The notes: generated by a model from the letters alone, not told the origin. A DNA stretch of 56,734 nt from Cytophagales bacterium (GCA_027317105.1 DAHVFH010000203.1:1-56734), one strand, 5' to 3'; positions 1-8,946 are shown, counted from the first letter of the stretch. Made by a program: numbers and translations.

Positions 1-135
1 GAATTTTATTTAGGCAAATCCCGAATTAGCGAAAAAAGCCGAGAATGGCTAAGAGAATTATTTGAAGTCGGTGAATTTTATTTTGATCAGTCATTTCATT
101 TATTGAAATATAGATATGTTACTCATCCTTTGTAG
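1..135 (+). CDS. C-terminal end of an unknown protein (partial)
   Basis: Frame 1 is open from the first base to a TAG stop at 133-135, giving 44 residues. The fragment is rich in aromatic and charged residues (EFYLGKSRISEK near its start, YRYVTHPL at its end). It reads like the end of a real protein rather than random sequence, but I do not recognise a family. The start lies outside the window. Downstream, about 200 bases without a convincing gene separate it from the arginine-deiminase-like gene. Confidence 0.5.
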   Translation, partial: EFYLGKSRISEKSREWLRELFEVGEFYFDQSFHLLKYRYVTHPL

Positions 136-301
136 TTTGCCCTAGTATTGGCGCGCAAATAAATGGAACATTAAAACAAACATGAAAAGGATATTTTTAT
201 CAATTTTTCTTTGATTTGACTTTTCGGCTTTCAAAAAAAATAGCCCTATTCAATTTAAAAGCAGTTTCTGGAGAGAAGTTATTTACTTCCATTGAAACCT
301 G

Positions 302-309
302 TATTTTTG
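302..309 (+). promoter_or_regulatory. Bacteroidota -7 promoter box (TATTTTTG)
   Basis: TATTTTTG matches the Bacteroidota sigma-ABfr -7 consensus TAnnTTTG and ends 29 bases before the ATG of the arginine-deiminase-like gene. The -33 TTTG box is only weakly matched. It probably drives the deiminase-CtlX pair. Confidence 0.5.
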
Positions 310-338
310 AACCAAAAATTAGCTAATTTTTAAATTTT

Positions 339-1781
339 ATGTCTTCAGATCACCTTGGTGTTTCTTCCGAAATAGGAACTTTACGCAGGCTTCTCGTCCA
401 CAGTCCCGACAGTAGTTTGGGCAAAGTAGTACCCTCCAAAGCTCAAGATTGGCTTTTTGAAGATATCGTTCATTTGGACACCATCCGGAAAAAAGAATAC
501 GACTTTTATATTAAAATATTAATGTACTTTCTTGACCCTGAAAAAATCCAAGGGAAACTTCACAACATTAATTCACCTGAAAGCGATCGTCAGTTTTATA
601 AGCCTGACAGCTCAAATTTTCATCAATCGGAAAAGGTAATTGAATTGCAATTGCTGTTGGATAAAATATTGATGGATAAAGATATTCGTCTGAAATTGGT
701 GGCTTCTGTTTGTGCAATAGAATTTTGTTCCTATGAAACACAAAAATTTCTGCTTACACTTGATGGGTCAACGCTATCCAAATTGTTCATTGGCGGTACG
801 TTAAATGATGGGCGGATGCTTTTTGCTCCAATTCCTAACTTTATTTTTACCCGCGATATCGGTGTGGTCGTAAACGATCACGTGCTGTTGAATCGTCCGG
901 CAAAAAAAGCGCGTACGCGTGAAGCGCTATTGACGAAATATATTTTTCATAACCATCCGCTTTTCAAAGATTTTCAAAATAAAATCATTGAGATTGAAGA
1001 TACTTCTCATCATTTTTTGATGCCCAAAGAGACGGACGAAAAAAAAGTGACCTTGGAAGGCGGTGATGTGATGATGGTCAGTTCAAACCACTTGCTGGTT
1101 GGCGTGAGCGAACGGACCACTGTTGAAGCGGCACATCAGGTTGTCAAGGTTTTGTTTGAAAAGAAGTTGGTGGAAAAAGTGTCGGTCGTGCGTATTCCTA
1201 AAAAGCGCGATTACATGCACATCGACACGGTGTTTACTCAAGTAAAACGAAACGTGTGGGTGATGCTGGGAAATTTTTCTCGGAAAGCTATTCTGAAAGA
1301 AGATGCTGATCCTATCGAAAGGATTTTGGAAAGCAGGAAAAAAGATGATCCGATTAAGGTGACGCAGTTTAATCGCCTTGATCCAGAAAATCCCATCTAC
1401 TTTGAAACGTTGGAAGACTTGCTGGTCAGCATTAGCGAAGTCGATTTAAAATGTAAAGAAAAAATAACTTTTATTTATTCCGGCAATAATGAGTTTCCTT
1501 TCGATCTGCGTGAGCAATGGACAGACTCGTGCAATGTATTGGCATTAAAAGAAGGCGTGGTGCTGGGCTACGACCGCAACGATAAAACCACGGATGCTTT
1601 TAGGGAAGCCGGTTTTTCGGTTATCCATGTGCATGAATTGCTGGAGGAACTTGAATCCAAAAGAATGTCGGTAAACGACATCAAGGATACCTTAGTGTTG
1701 ATGCCTTCGGCTGAGCTTTCAAGAGCACGCGGAGGCTTTCATTGTATGAGTATGCCTTTACTCAGGGATGCGATAAATTAA
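339..1781 (+). CDS. arginine deiminase-like amidinohydrolase
   Basis: Guanidino-group-modifying (pentein) family. Its closest fit is arginine deiminase, which hydrolyses arginine to citrulline and ammonia in the cytoplasm. The signature residues of the family are all present: FTRD at residues 170-173 (substrate Asp), EGGD at 240-243, HIDTVF at 294-299 (catalytic His and Asp) and the nucleophile Cys469 in GGFHCMSMPL near the C-terminus. At 480 residues it is longer than classical ArcA (about 410), with extra sequence in the first 150 residues. The next gene starts 6 bases downstream and encodes another pentein enzyme, so they form an operon likely devoted to arginine/citrulline breakdown. No ornithine carbamoyltransferase or carbamate kinase is nearby, so a classical ADI energy pathway is not shown. 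Exact substrate is inferred from motifs only. Confidence 0.85.
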   Translation: MSSDHLGVSSEIGTLRRLLVHSPDSSLGKVVPSKAQDWLFEDIVHLDTIRKKEYDFYIKILMYFLDPEKIQGKLHNINSPESDRQFYKPDSSNFHQSEKVIELQLLLDKILMDKDIRLKLVASVCAIEFCSYETQKFLLTLDGSTLSKLFIGGTLNDGRMLFAPIPNFIFTRDIGVVVNDHVLLNRPAKKARTREALLTKYIFHNHPLFKDFQNKIIEIEDTSHHFLMPKETDEKKVTLEGGDVMMVSSNHLLVGVSERTTVEAAHQVVKVLFEKKLVEKVSVVRIPKKRDYMHIDTVFTQVKRNVWVMLGNFSRKAILKEDADPIERILESRKKDDPIKVTQFNRLDPENPIYFETLEDLLVSISEVDLKCKEKITFIYSGNNEFPFDLREQWTDSCNVLALKEGVVLGYDRNDKTTDAFREAGFSVIHVHELLEELESKRMSVNDIKDTLVLMPSAELSRARGGFHCMSMPLLRDAIN

Positions 1782-1787
1782 AATCTT

Positions 1788-2696
1788 ATGCAAACGACTT
1801 CCCATCTTCTCATGATCCGTCCGGTGCAATTTACATTTAATGCCGAAACGGCCGTGAACAATGCTTTTCAATCTACAAAGGATAGTGATGCACAGGAAAC
1901 TGCCTTGAAAGAGTTTGATGATTTCGTCAGCGTACTTGGTAAAAATGGAATTGAAGTGACGGTGATTAATGACACGACCGAGCCGCACACACCGGATTCT
2001 ATTTTTCCAAACAATTGGATTTCTTTTCACCAGGATGGTCGAATTGTGCTGTACCCCATGTTTGCCGCGAACAGACGGCTGGAACGAAAACCTAATGTAA
2101 TAGAAGGGTTAAAGAAAAAGTTCTTGGTCTCTGACCAAGTGGATCTTTCTGCTTATGAGGACAAGGATATTTTTTTGGAAGGAACCGGCAGCATGGTCTT
2201 GGATCGTGAAAAAAAATTGGCGTACGCGTGCCTTTCGCAACGCACGGATTTGAATGTGCTGAATGATTTCTGTTCTCAATTGGGTTACACGCCAATCTCG
2301 TTCACAGCCACTGATGTAAAAGGGTTTCCTATTTATCATACCAACGTGATGATGAGTGTAGCCGATCGCTTTGTGGTGATTTGCCTGGAGACAATTAGAG
2401 ATGAAGGGGAGCAAAAAAAGGTGGTCACTACAATTGAAAAAAGCGGTAAAGAATTGATTGCTATCAGCTTGGATCAAATGGATCACTTTGCTGGCAATAT
2501 GCTTCAGGTAGAAAACGCCACTGGAAATAAGTTTCTGGTTATGTCTTCGCAAGCATATCACTCCCTGGATAAAGAGCGGTTAAAAAAAATTGAATATTAC
2601 AATCCGATCCTTCATTCAAGTTTGGATACCATCGAACGAAACGGAGGAGGAAGTGCTCGCTGCATGATGGCTGAAGTATTTTTGCCTGTGCGATGA
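1788..2696 (+). CDS. ctlX: citrulline utilization hydrolase CtlX-type (amidinotransferase family)
   Basis: A 302-residue pentein-fold protein matching the CtlX type known from citrulline use in Francisella and common in Bacteroidota. Visible features are the N-terminal RPVQFTFNAETAVNN segment, DSIFPNNW at 70-77, EGTGS at 131-135, the catalytic His184 in YHTNVMMSV, and the C-terminal nucleophile Cys292 in GGGSARCMMAEVF. It starts 6 bases after the arginine-deiminase-like gene, so the two are very likely co-transcribed. One enzyme would make citrulline and the other would consume it. The ATG at 1788 gives the usual family length. The assignment is strong at family level; the substrate is inferred. 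Confidence 0.85.
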   Translation: MQTTSHLLMIRPVQFTFNAETAVNNAFQSTKDSDAQETALKEFDDFVSVLGKNGIEVTVINDTTEPHTPDSIFPNNWISFHQDGRIVLYPMFAANRRLERKPNVIEGLKKKFLVSDQVDLSAYEDKDIFLEGTGSMVLDREKKLAYACLSQRTDLNVLNDFCSQLGYTPISFTATDVKGFPIYHTNVMMSVADRFVVICLETIRDEGEQKKVVTTIEKSGKELIAISLDQMDHFAGNMLQVENATGNKFLVMSSQAYHSLDKERLKKIEYYNPILHSSLDTIERNGGGSARCMMAEVFLPVR

Positions 2697-2930
2697 TTAT
2701 GTGTTTTTACGGAATGTTGTTAAAACTTTGAGTCAATAGTTGAAAATGTGTTAATGACGGGCAGTTTCGCCATCTAGAACTTTGCATTTAATGGATTTGG
2801 GCATACGTGGAGACATAAATCAAATTTATAAAGGAGATGATTTGTAAGAATTTTGGTTGCGATTTCATTTATTGCTATTAAAAATTTGGTTCTACTGGGA
2901 ATATTGTGATTTACGCGTTTGCCCTACCGA

Positions 2931-2938
2931 TAAATTTG
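2931..2938 (+). promoter_or_regulatory. Bacteroidota -7 promoter box (TAAATTTG) ahead of the RNA candidate
   Basis: TAAATTTG is a full match to TAnnTTTG. It sits directly before a non-coding stretch that can fold, and about 190 bases before the next start codon. No clear -33 TTTG at the usual 19-21 base spacing is seen, so this is a partial promoter match. Confidence 0.4.
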
Positions 2939-2942
2939 TACC

Positions 2943-3075
2943 TCGGGTTCAACCAGAGAAGCGATGAAACTCACGGAAATGAAGGGCTGTAATCAAGTAA
3001 TTCCCCGTTGCTGTCTACTTTAGATAGAATCACCCTCATTATTTTTAGGTAAGCCCATTTCTTTGAGATAAAAAA
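2943..3075 (+). ncRNA. candidate structured small RNA (possibly 6S-like)
   Basis: The 429-base gap between ctlX and the lipoprotein gene has no convincing ORF but shows RNA-like organisation. A TAAATTTG promoter box ends at 2938. CTGTCTA at 3011-3017 pairs perfectly (one G-U) with TAGATAG at 3021-3027. The segment near 2978-2990 (AATGAAGGGCTG) pairs with CACCCTCATT at 3031-3040 with bulges, enclosing that hairpin. The outer ends (CTCGGGTT near 2943; AAGCCC...GAG near 3051-3070) can form a weaker closing helix. A long rod with a bubble is the general shape of 6S RNA, which is what I suspect, but I cannot verify the family from memory. Ends are approximate and there is no strong terminator. Confidence 0.4.
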
Positions 3076-3125
3076 AGTTACTTTGTGAAGTCTTAAGGGA
3101 TTAAAATTTTGGTAAACTTGTTTCA

Positions 3126-4688
3126 ATGACAAAATCCTTAACCAGTGTCCTTAGCCTGCTTCTTCTGGCGGGGTGTTCACTCAATAATGCGGATTACAAT
3201 TTGAAAAGAGCCTCAGCCTCACCTACATTGGCGATTCCACTACTTCAGGGAAGCGTTGGGCTGCGAGACCTTTTTCGAAATGCCGATTCCACCTATGTGA
3301 AAGTCTATCCTGACGGATTGCTTTATTTAGCCTACGATCAGATGTTAGTGTCGCAAGATATCCGGAACTTAGTCAATATACCCGATGTATCGACTTCCCG
3401 TTTTCTTAGTGTGCCGACCGGCAACTACCCTCCTGTGCCAGCGGATTACAATTCTACCACGAGCACTTCATTTGTAACGATGCCCATCTCCCCAGAGCAA
3501 CTGACCGAAATTGGTTTCAAGAGTGGATCACTAAGTTATGACATGAGCTTGGGCCCGCAAAACCCAAATTTTCTCTACGCCATCAACGTAACGATTCCCG
3601 AATTCACAAATGCCTCAGGACAGTTTTTTTCTTTTCAGGCATCGGGCACCGGGAGTACTTCCATCGTTGGCTACACGTACAACAGTCCGGTGGCCAATCG
3701 GTTCACCCTGCTACTTACACTAGTGGTAAAGAAAAACCCTAACGCAGTGAGCATTCCTTTTGGCACACAAGTGAAATTTGATCTTACTTTGGGCGGGATG
3801 AACTTTAGTTTCATCAAAGGTTTTTTTGGCGACCAAACAGCCACAACCCCTATTCAAACAATCAATCTTTCTGCACTTGGAAATACCCTCATCAATGGCA
3901 CACAAGTTACTTTTCAGCAACCCATATTAAGTTTAATCGCCATTGATGATTACGTGGTTCCGCTGCAAGTGAATTTTATTACCCTAGAGGCACAAAAAGC
4001 TGGTGGATCCTTACCTTTTACTTTTACACCAGCCAACCCTATCGCTGTCAACTATCCTGTATCATTAGGCACATCCGCTACTACCACGGTGAATGTAACC
4101 AATGTGGCACAAGTGATCAGCTTTGCGCCAACCCAAATGGTTTACCAAGTGAGTGGCAGAATTAACCCGGGGCTTTCGGCTGGGATAAATTATATGGCAG
4201 ATACAAGCAAACTCAGGGTAAAAATGCACGTAGAAATTCCGCTTTATGGCAGCGCTTCGAATATTATTCTCCGTGACACGGCCTCTTTGAATCTCACCAA
4301 CTTAACAGAAACCCAGGTGCAAAGCGCCAGCTTGCAAACCAATATTATTAATGAAATTCCATTGAATGCAAGCGTGCAATTATACCTGATCGATAAAAAC
4401 AATATGGTCATTGATTCACTCCTTTCCAGCAATGAAAATCCAATTGTAAAAGGAAGCACCGTGAATTCTAGTGGAGCGTTACAAGCGGCAGGTATTTATA
4501 ATCAACCCATCACGCTAGACAGTAACAAAGTGAGTAAGCTATTCCAGGCAACTAAAATGATCATAGTGGCTCGGATGAGTACATCCGGAAGCAGTAGCAC
4601 CTCTACGAATGTAAAATTCCTATCACAATATACATTAACTGCCAAAATCGGGTTGCTTGTAAAACTTAAACTCACTACTACCTTCTGA
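3126..4688 (+). CDS. lipoprotein, unknown function
   Basis: A 520-residue exported protein. A short hydrophobic signal ends in the lipobox LLLAGC with lipidated Cys17, so it should be anchored in the outer membrane or face the periplasm. The remainder is rich in Ser, Thr, Asn and Val with repeated beta-type segments, and has no motif I recognise. The stop and the ATG of the next gene share a base (TGATG at 4686-4690), so translation of the DUF5723-like barrel is coupled to it. The pairing suggests the lipoprotein works with that outer-membrane protein. The function is unknown. Confidence 0.75.
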   Translation: MTKSLTSVLSLLLLAGCSLNNADYNLKRASASPTLAIPLLQGSVGLRDLFRNADSTYVKVYPDGLLYLAYDQMLVSQDIRNLVNIPDVSTSRFLSVPTGNYPPVPADYNSTTSTSFVTMPISPEQLTEIGFKSGSLSYDMSLGPQNPNFLYAINVTIPEFTNASGQFFSFQASGTGSTSIVGYTYNSPVANRFTLLLTLVVKKNPNAVSIPFGTQVKFDLTLGGMNFSFIKGFFGDQTATTPIQTINLSALGNTLINGTQVTFQQPILSLIAIDDYVVPLQVNFITLEAQKAGGSLPFTFTPANPIAVNYPVSLGTSATTTVNVTNVAQVISFAPTQMVYQVSGRINPGLSAGINYMADTSKLRVKMHVEIPLYGSASNIILRDTASLNLTNLTETQVQSASLQTNIINEIPLNASVQLYLIDKNNMVIDSLLSSNENPIVKGSTVNSSGALQAAGIYNQPITLDSNKVSKLFQATKMIIVARMSTSGSSSTSTNVKFLSQYTLTAKIGLLVKLKLTTTF

Positions 4689-6187
4689 TGAAAAAAGCTT
4701 GGTTAATTGGGTTTTGTTTGGCATTTGGTTATCAGGTTGGCTTTAGTCAAAATGAAGGCACGCTCACCTTCATGAACAGCCTGGCGCAAAGCAATGACAA
4801 CAATCCCGCCATCATCCCAAAATACAGTTTTACGCTAGGGTTGCCAGCGAGCTCGTTCATGGGCTTTTATTCTAATAACGGATTTTCTTATAAAGATATG
4901 ATAAGCAAACAGCCGGACGGAACCGTCAATGCTGATCTTACCAAGTTGGCCAGCAAACTAAAACCCAAAAACTACATCACGCAGGCCGCTACCATCGACC
5001 TTCTTCGTGTTGGCTTACGTGTGCACAAACAATTTTATGTAACGCTCAACGCTCAAGCAAAGACCTATAATCGGTTGATGTTGCCCAAAGATCTTTTAGG
5101 TATATTCATTAATGGAAACGCTCCTTCTACTGCCGGATCAGGTGTCACCACACTTTCATTTGCGCCAAAAGCCGAATCGTTAACTTATTTGCAAACCGCG
5201 CTTGGGTTAGCGTATTCACCCAATGAAAAATTGACCATCGGGGCGAAAATCAAATACTTAAAGGGACTTGAAAACGCCACCACACAAAGCGCTAATTTTA
5301 ATTTAACCACAGACAACAGTACCTATGCCATGACGGCCACCGCGGGGATGGACGTGCGCACTTCAGGGATTTACAATTTCACGCAGTCGGGATACAATTT
5401 TCAACTCAAGGACTATTTAAAAAATAACGGGTTTGCTTTTGACATTGGCGCCACGTACAAGGTGACCTCTAAATTAACTGTTGGCGCCAGCTTGCTCGAC
5501 ATCGGAAGCATCAAATGGAAAAACAATACCTACGGCTACTCCTTGGATCCATCCAAAGCAACGTACAGTTTTCAAGGATTGGGCTTAAACCAAATCATCA
5601 AGCCCGGCAACAATTATCTCCAGGCGCAAAGTGATTCCATTCAAAATCATTTCAAAGTGCAACAATCACCCATCGGCAGCTACAGTTCATCGATTCCAGG
5701 ACACATGTATTTGAACGGGAGTTATCTTGTAGGTAAGCAACTCACGCTGGCGGCAGTCTTCTTTTCAGAATTTTTCAAAGGGAGAATGGCCAGTGGCCTT
5801 ACATTAGGGGCGAATAAACATTTTGGAAAGATCTTCAGTCTGGCTGGGAGTTACACCGTGTCCAACAATTCCTATAATAACATTGGAGCAGGATTTTCTC
5901 TAAACCTTTCCCCTATTCAAATTTACATGGTAGGCGATAACTTACTCCGTATTCCGTTTGCCGGGAAGGAGTTAAATACCTTTGTCAATTCCACTCAATT
6001 TTTTAACGTTCGTGCCGGGATGAACATTGTGTTTGGCTGGGACAAGAACCACGAAATCAAGGGCGATGCCACTGCCGATCAGTTCAAAAAGAAATCATCC
6101 GGTCAAAAGACACAAATTAAAAGCAGCAACGCGAAGGCTGCGGATTTCAGGAAGAAGAAAAGAAAGAAGTTTAAGAAGAGAAATTAA
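4688..6187 (+). CDS. DUF5723-like outer-membrane beta-barrel protein
   Basis: 499 residues with a signal peptide ending near SQN (about residue 20). It then has FMNSLAQSNDNNPAIIP and repeated alternating beta-strands ending in aromatic residues, typical of the DUF5723 family of Bacteroidota outer-membrane proteins. Segments such as LTIGAKIKYLKGLENA and LTVGASLLDIGSIKWKN are classic barrel strands. The last 35 residues are unusual: a tail very rich in Lys, Arg and Ser, ending KKRKKFKKRN, following what should be the end of the barrel. It overlaps the lipoprotein gene upstream by one base and probably forms a two-gene unit with it. Substrate or role unknown. Confidence 0.8.
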   Translation: MKKAWLIGFCLAFGYQVGFSQNEGTLTFMNSLAQSNDNNPAIIPKYSFTLGLPASSFMGFYSNNGFSYKDMISKQPDGTVNADLTKLASKLKPKNYITQAATIDLLRVGLRVHKQFYVTLNAQAKTYNRLMLPKDLLGIFINGNAPSTAGSGVTTLSFAPKAESLTYLQTALGLAYSPNEKLTIGAKIKYLKGLENATTQSANFNLTTDNSTYAMTATAGMDVRTSGIYNFTQSGYNFQLKDYLKNNGFAFDIGATYKVTSKLTVGASLLDIGSIKWKNNTYGYSLDPSKATYSFQGLGLNQIIKPGNNYLQAQSDSIQNHFKVQQSPIGSYSSSIPGHMYLNGSYLVGKQLTLAAVFFSEFFKGRMASGLTLGANKHFGKIFSLAGSYTVSNNSYNNIGAGFSLNLSPIQIYMVGDNLLRIPFAGKELNTFVNSTQFFNVRAGMNIVFGWDKNHEIKGDATADQFKKKSSGQKTQIKSSNAKAADFRKKKRKKFKKRN

Positions 6188-6194
6188 TTCAAAA

Positions 6195-7562
6195 CTACTT
6201 CACTTCCAACTCCACCACTGTATCCACCTCATTCATTTTTGCTTTTGGAATTTGAAGGCTCAGGCCAAAATCACTTTCTAAAAATTTGATTGGGGTCTTA
6301 TCAATGAAAAGTTTAGCGTTCACAATTTTTTTGCCAAGCTTAGGAAGCGTTAGTGTTTCGTCTTGCCAGTTGAGGACGTGTACATAAATTTTATTTCCTT
6401 TCTGCGTCATCACACCCCACTCCCGCGCACTCAGCGGCCCACCGCGGGTTCCATAAATGGTTTCGCCATATTGCTTCGTCCAGTCACCCATTTGTTTTAA
6501 CAGTTCCATCTGTTCAGGCTGTATTTTTCCATTTGGCATCGGCCCCACATTCAATAAAAAATTCGCTCCGTAACCGGCCGCCTTCACCAAGTATTGGATC
6601 AATTCCTTCCGGCTTTTGTAACTGGCATCACGGATATTAAAACCCCAACTGTTGTTGATGGTCTCGCAGGTTTCTTTGGGCAAGTCGCCCACTTTTTGTT
6701 CAGGAGCAAAGCCGGTGGTGTTGTGGCCGGGCAAATCTTTTTCAAACATCTGAAAGTCTTCTCCAGCATACGGTGCTCGATGATGATTGCTTCCTACCAA
6801 AGCCCCAGGCTGCAATTGATGTATTAACGAATACGTTTTACTCAACCGCCAGTCCGCATCTTTTTTATCCCACATGCCATCAAACCAAATCCCCGCCACT
6901 TCGCCATAGTTGGTGAGCAATTCGCCAAGTTGTGCATCCATGTAGTCCAGGTATTTATTCATATCACCCTTCTCTTCCCGCCCGGTCCAATCGCCTCCGG
7001 TATTACCACGGGGAAAATAATCGGGATGGTGCCAGTCTAACTGTGAATGATAAAAAAATAATTTGATGTCTTGCCTGTGGCATTCATCGGCCAGCATTTT
7101 GAGCACATCTTTTCCATAAGGTGTTTTCTTCACAATGTTGTAGTCCGAGACTTTTGAATCAAACATGGCAAAGCCATCGTGGTGCTTGCTGGTGATGGTG
7201 ATGTATTTCATGCCGGCATCTTTCACCATCTTCACCCAGGCAGCCGGATCAAATTCAACCGGGTTAAAGAAGGCCGGAAGTTTTTCGTACGCTTTGATGG
7301 GAATTCTTTCGTTGTTCATCACCCACTCGCCATCGCCCAACACACTGTACACGCCCCAGTGAATAAAAAGCCCAAATTTGGCGTCTTGAAACCATTCCCG
7401 ATTTTTCAAGTTTTCGCTGGTCGGTTTATAGTTGGGTTGAGCATACGATGAAAAGGAAAGGAGTAACAATGCAAAAATGATTGATGCAAGATTTTCGCGT
7501 ATCCAGAATCGAGCATCAAGTATCCAGCATCCAGTTTCCTGTATTTTTCGTGAGCGCTTCAT
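6195..7562 (-). CDS. alpha-L-fucosidase, glycoside hydrolase family 29
   Basis: GH29 enzyme that releases alpha-L-fucose from glycans. Supporting motifs are WFQDAKFGLFIHWGVYS, TSKHHDGFAMFDS (substrate His pair), YHSQLDWHHPDY, and EVAGIWFDGMW, whose Asp (about residue 228 from this start) is the expected nucleophile. A hydrophobic signal segment (IIFALLLLSFSSYAQ) indicates export to the periplasm or surface. I chose the ATG at 7562, though another ATG lies 30 bases upstream. The region before the signal is odd: it is encoded by a GATCC-type short repeat (see 7501-7545), giving CWILDARFWIREN before the hydrophobic core. It is divergent from the aminopeptidase gene. There are no SusC/SusD genes nearby. 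Confidence 0.9.
   Translation of the reverse strand: MKRSRKIQETGCWILDARFWIRENLASIIFALLLLSFSSYAQPNYKPTSENLKNREWFQDAKFGLFIHWGVYSVLGDGEWVMNNERIPIKAYEKLPAFFNPVEFDPAAWVKMVKDAGMKYITITSKHHDGFAMFDSKVSDYNIVKKTPYGKDVLKMLADECHRQDIKLFFYHSQLDWHHPDYFPRGNTGGDWTGREEKGDMNKYLDYMDAQLGELLTNYGEVAGIWFDGMWDKKDADWRLSKTYSLIHQLQPGALVGSNHHRAPYAGEDFQMFEKDLPGHNTTGFAPEQKVGDLPKETCETINNSWGFNIRDASYKSRKELIQYLVKAAGYGANFLLNVGPMPNGKIQPEQMELLKQMGDWTKQYGETIYGTRGGPLSAREWGVMTQKGNKIYVHVLNWQDETLTLPKLGKKIVNAKLFIDKTPIKFLESDFGLSLQIPKAKMNEVDTVVELEVK
7501..7545. repeat. short imperfect ATCCAG/ATCAAG repeat inside the fucosidase N-terminal coding region
   Basis: ATCCAG occurs at 7501, 7522 and 7529, with related AGCATC and ATCAAG units between. 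Such short degenerate repeats are common between genes in Bacteroidota. Here the array lies in frame just upstream of the hydrophobic part of the fucosidase signal peptide. Confidence 0.5.
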
Positions 7563-7608
7563 GGGAGTTTTGTTTAAATTGCGATGGTTCAATTTATAAT
7601 TTTTTATT

Positions 7609-8901
7609 ATGCGTTACACGCCCATTGCCAAAGAACTTTTTATCAACAACCGCAAACGCCTGGTGAACGAACTGAAACCCGGGGCGTTGGCTGTGTTCAA
7701 TTCCAACGACATTATGCCCACCAATGCGGATGGCACCATGCCGTTCCGACAAAACAATGACCTTTTTTACCTTACGGGAATAGAACAGGAAGAAAGTATC
7801 CTTTTGATTTGCCCTGGTTTTCGCGAAGAGAAAAAACGGGAAATACTTTTTTTGCACCAACCCAACGAACACCTTGAAAAATGGTATGGCCACAAATTGA
7901 CCAAAGACGAAGCCAAGGCAATCTCGGGAATTGAAACCGTGATGTGGCTGCAGGATTTCGAAAGCACGTTTCAGCATTTTATGGTGATGGGTGGCGTGGA
8001 GTTTGTTTATCTTAATACCAATGAGCATTACCGATCAGATGTGGTCGTTCAGACGCGCGATGCACGCTTCATCGATTCGTGCAAAACTAAATTCCCTTTG
8101 CATAAATATGAACGCGCTGCGCTGGTCATGGCGAAATTGCGAAGGGTAAAACAAAAGCAAGAAATTGACCTTATTCAAAAGGCTTGCGACATTACGGAAA
8201 ATGGTTTCCGAAGAGTTTTGAAATTTTTGAAACCCGGCGTGAAAGAATATGAAATTGAAGCGGAGTATGTTCATGAATTCTTAAATCACGGCTCTAAAGG
8301 ATTTGCGTACACCCCCATTATCGCTTCGGGAAAAAATAACATCGTCCTACATTACATTGAAAATAACCAAACTTGCCAAGCAGGAGAATTAGTCTTGTTG
8401 GACGTAGCGGCTGAATATGCCAATTACAATTCAGACCTTACCCGCACGATTCCGGTAAGCGGAAAATTCACCGCACGGCAAAAAGAAGTGTACAATTCTG
8501 TACTACACGTTCATCGCGAGGCCATGAAGTTGCTGCGACCGAACATTGTTTATTTCGACTATCAAAAAGAAATCGAAAGAATTATTGAAAGTGAGCTGTT
8601 GAAACTTAAGTTGATCTCCGAAACGGACATTAAAAATCAGGATCCTGAAAATCCCGCATTTAAAAAATATTTCTATCACGGCACTTCCCACATGCTCGGC
8701 CTGGATGTACATGACGTGGGTAATATGCACGACAATATTCAAGTTGGGAGTGTTTGGACTATAGAGCCTGGAATTTATATAAAAGAAGAAGGCTTTGGCG
8801 TGCGCTTGGAAAACAACGTGTGGGTTGGAGAAAAGGAAAATATTGATCTGATGAAAAACATTCCTATTGAAGCAGAGGAAATTGAAGCGCTGATGAATTA
8901 A
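7609..8901 (+). CDS. pepP: Xaa-Pro aminopeptidase (M24B, aminopeptidase P)
   Basis: Cytoplasmic metallopeptidase that removes an N-terminal residue preceding proline. It has an AMP_N domain (about 1-130, with FRQNNDLFYLTGIEQEES) followed by a pita-bread M24 domain (about 170-420). All five dimetal ligands can be placed: Asp265 and Asp276 in LLDVAAEYANYNSDLTRT, His361 in HGTSHMLGLDVHD, Glu386 in TIEPGIYI and Glu401 in RLENNVWV. Length (430) is normal. It is divergent from the fucosidase gene, with about 46 bases between starts. Not obviously in an operon. Confidence 0.92.
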   Translation: MRYTPIAKELFINNRKRLVNELKPGALAVFNSNDIMPTNADGTMPFRQNNDLFYLTGIEQEESILLICPGFREEKKREILFLHQPNEHLEKWYGHKLTKDEAKAISGIETVMWLQDFESTFQHFMVMGGVEFVYLNTNEHYRSDVVVQTRDARFIDSCKTKFPLHKYERAALVMAKLRRVKQKQEIDLIQKACDITENGFRRVLKFLKPGVKEYEIEAEYVHEFLNHGSKGFAYTPIIASGKNNIVLHYIENNQTCQAGELVLLDVAAEYANYNSDLTRTIPVSGKFTARQKEVYNSVLHVHREAMKLLRPNIVYFDYQKEIERIIESELLKLKLISETDIKNQDPENPAFKKYFYHGTSHMLGLDVHDVGNMHDNIQVGSVWTIEPGIYIKEEGFGVRLENNVWVGEKENIDLMKNIPIEAEEIEALMN

Positions 8902-8946
8902 TTATAAATTGGAAATGGGCCAATTCACAACGACTAAGTTTTGACG

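Noticed and set aside
2943..2960. GGTTCAACC-like T-loop sequence suggesting a tRNA
   Set aside because: No acceptor stem, anticodon arm or CCA context can be fitted.
6195..7562. Fucosidase and sugar genes as a polysaccharide utilization locus
   Set aside because: No SusC/SusD, no other CAZymes nearby, and the transporter region is 18 kb away.
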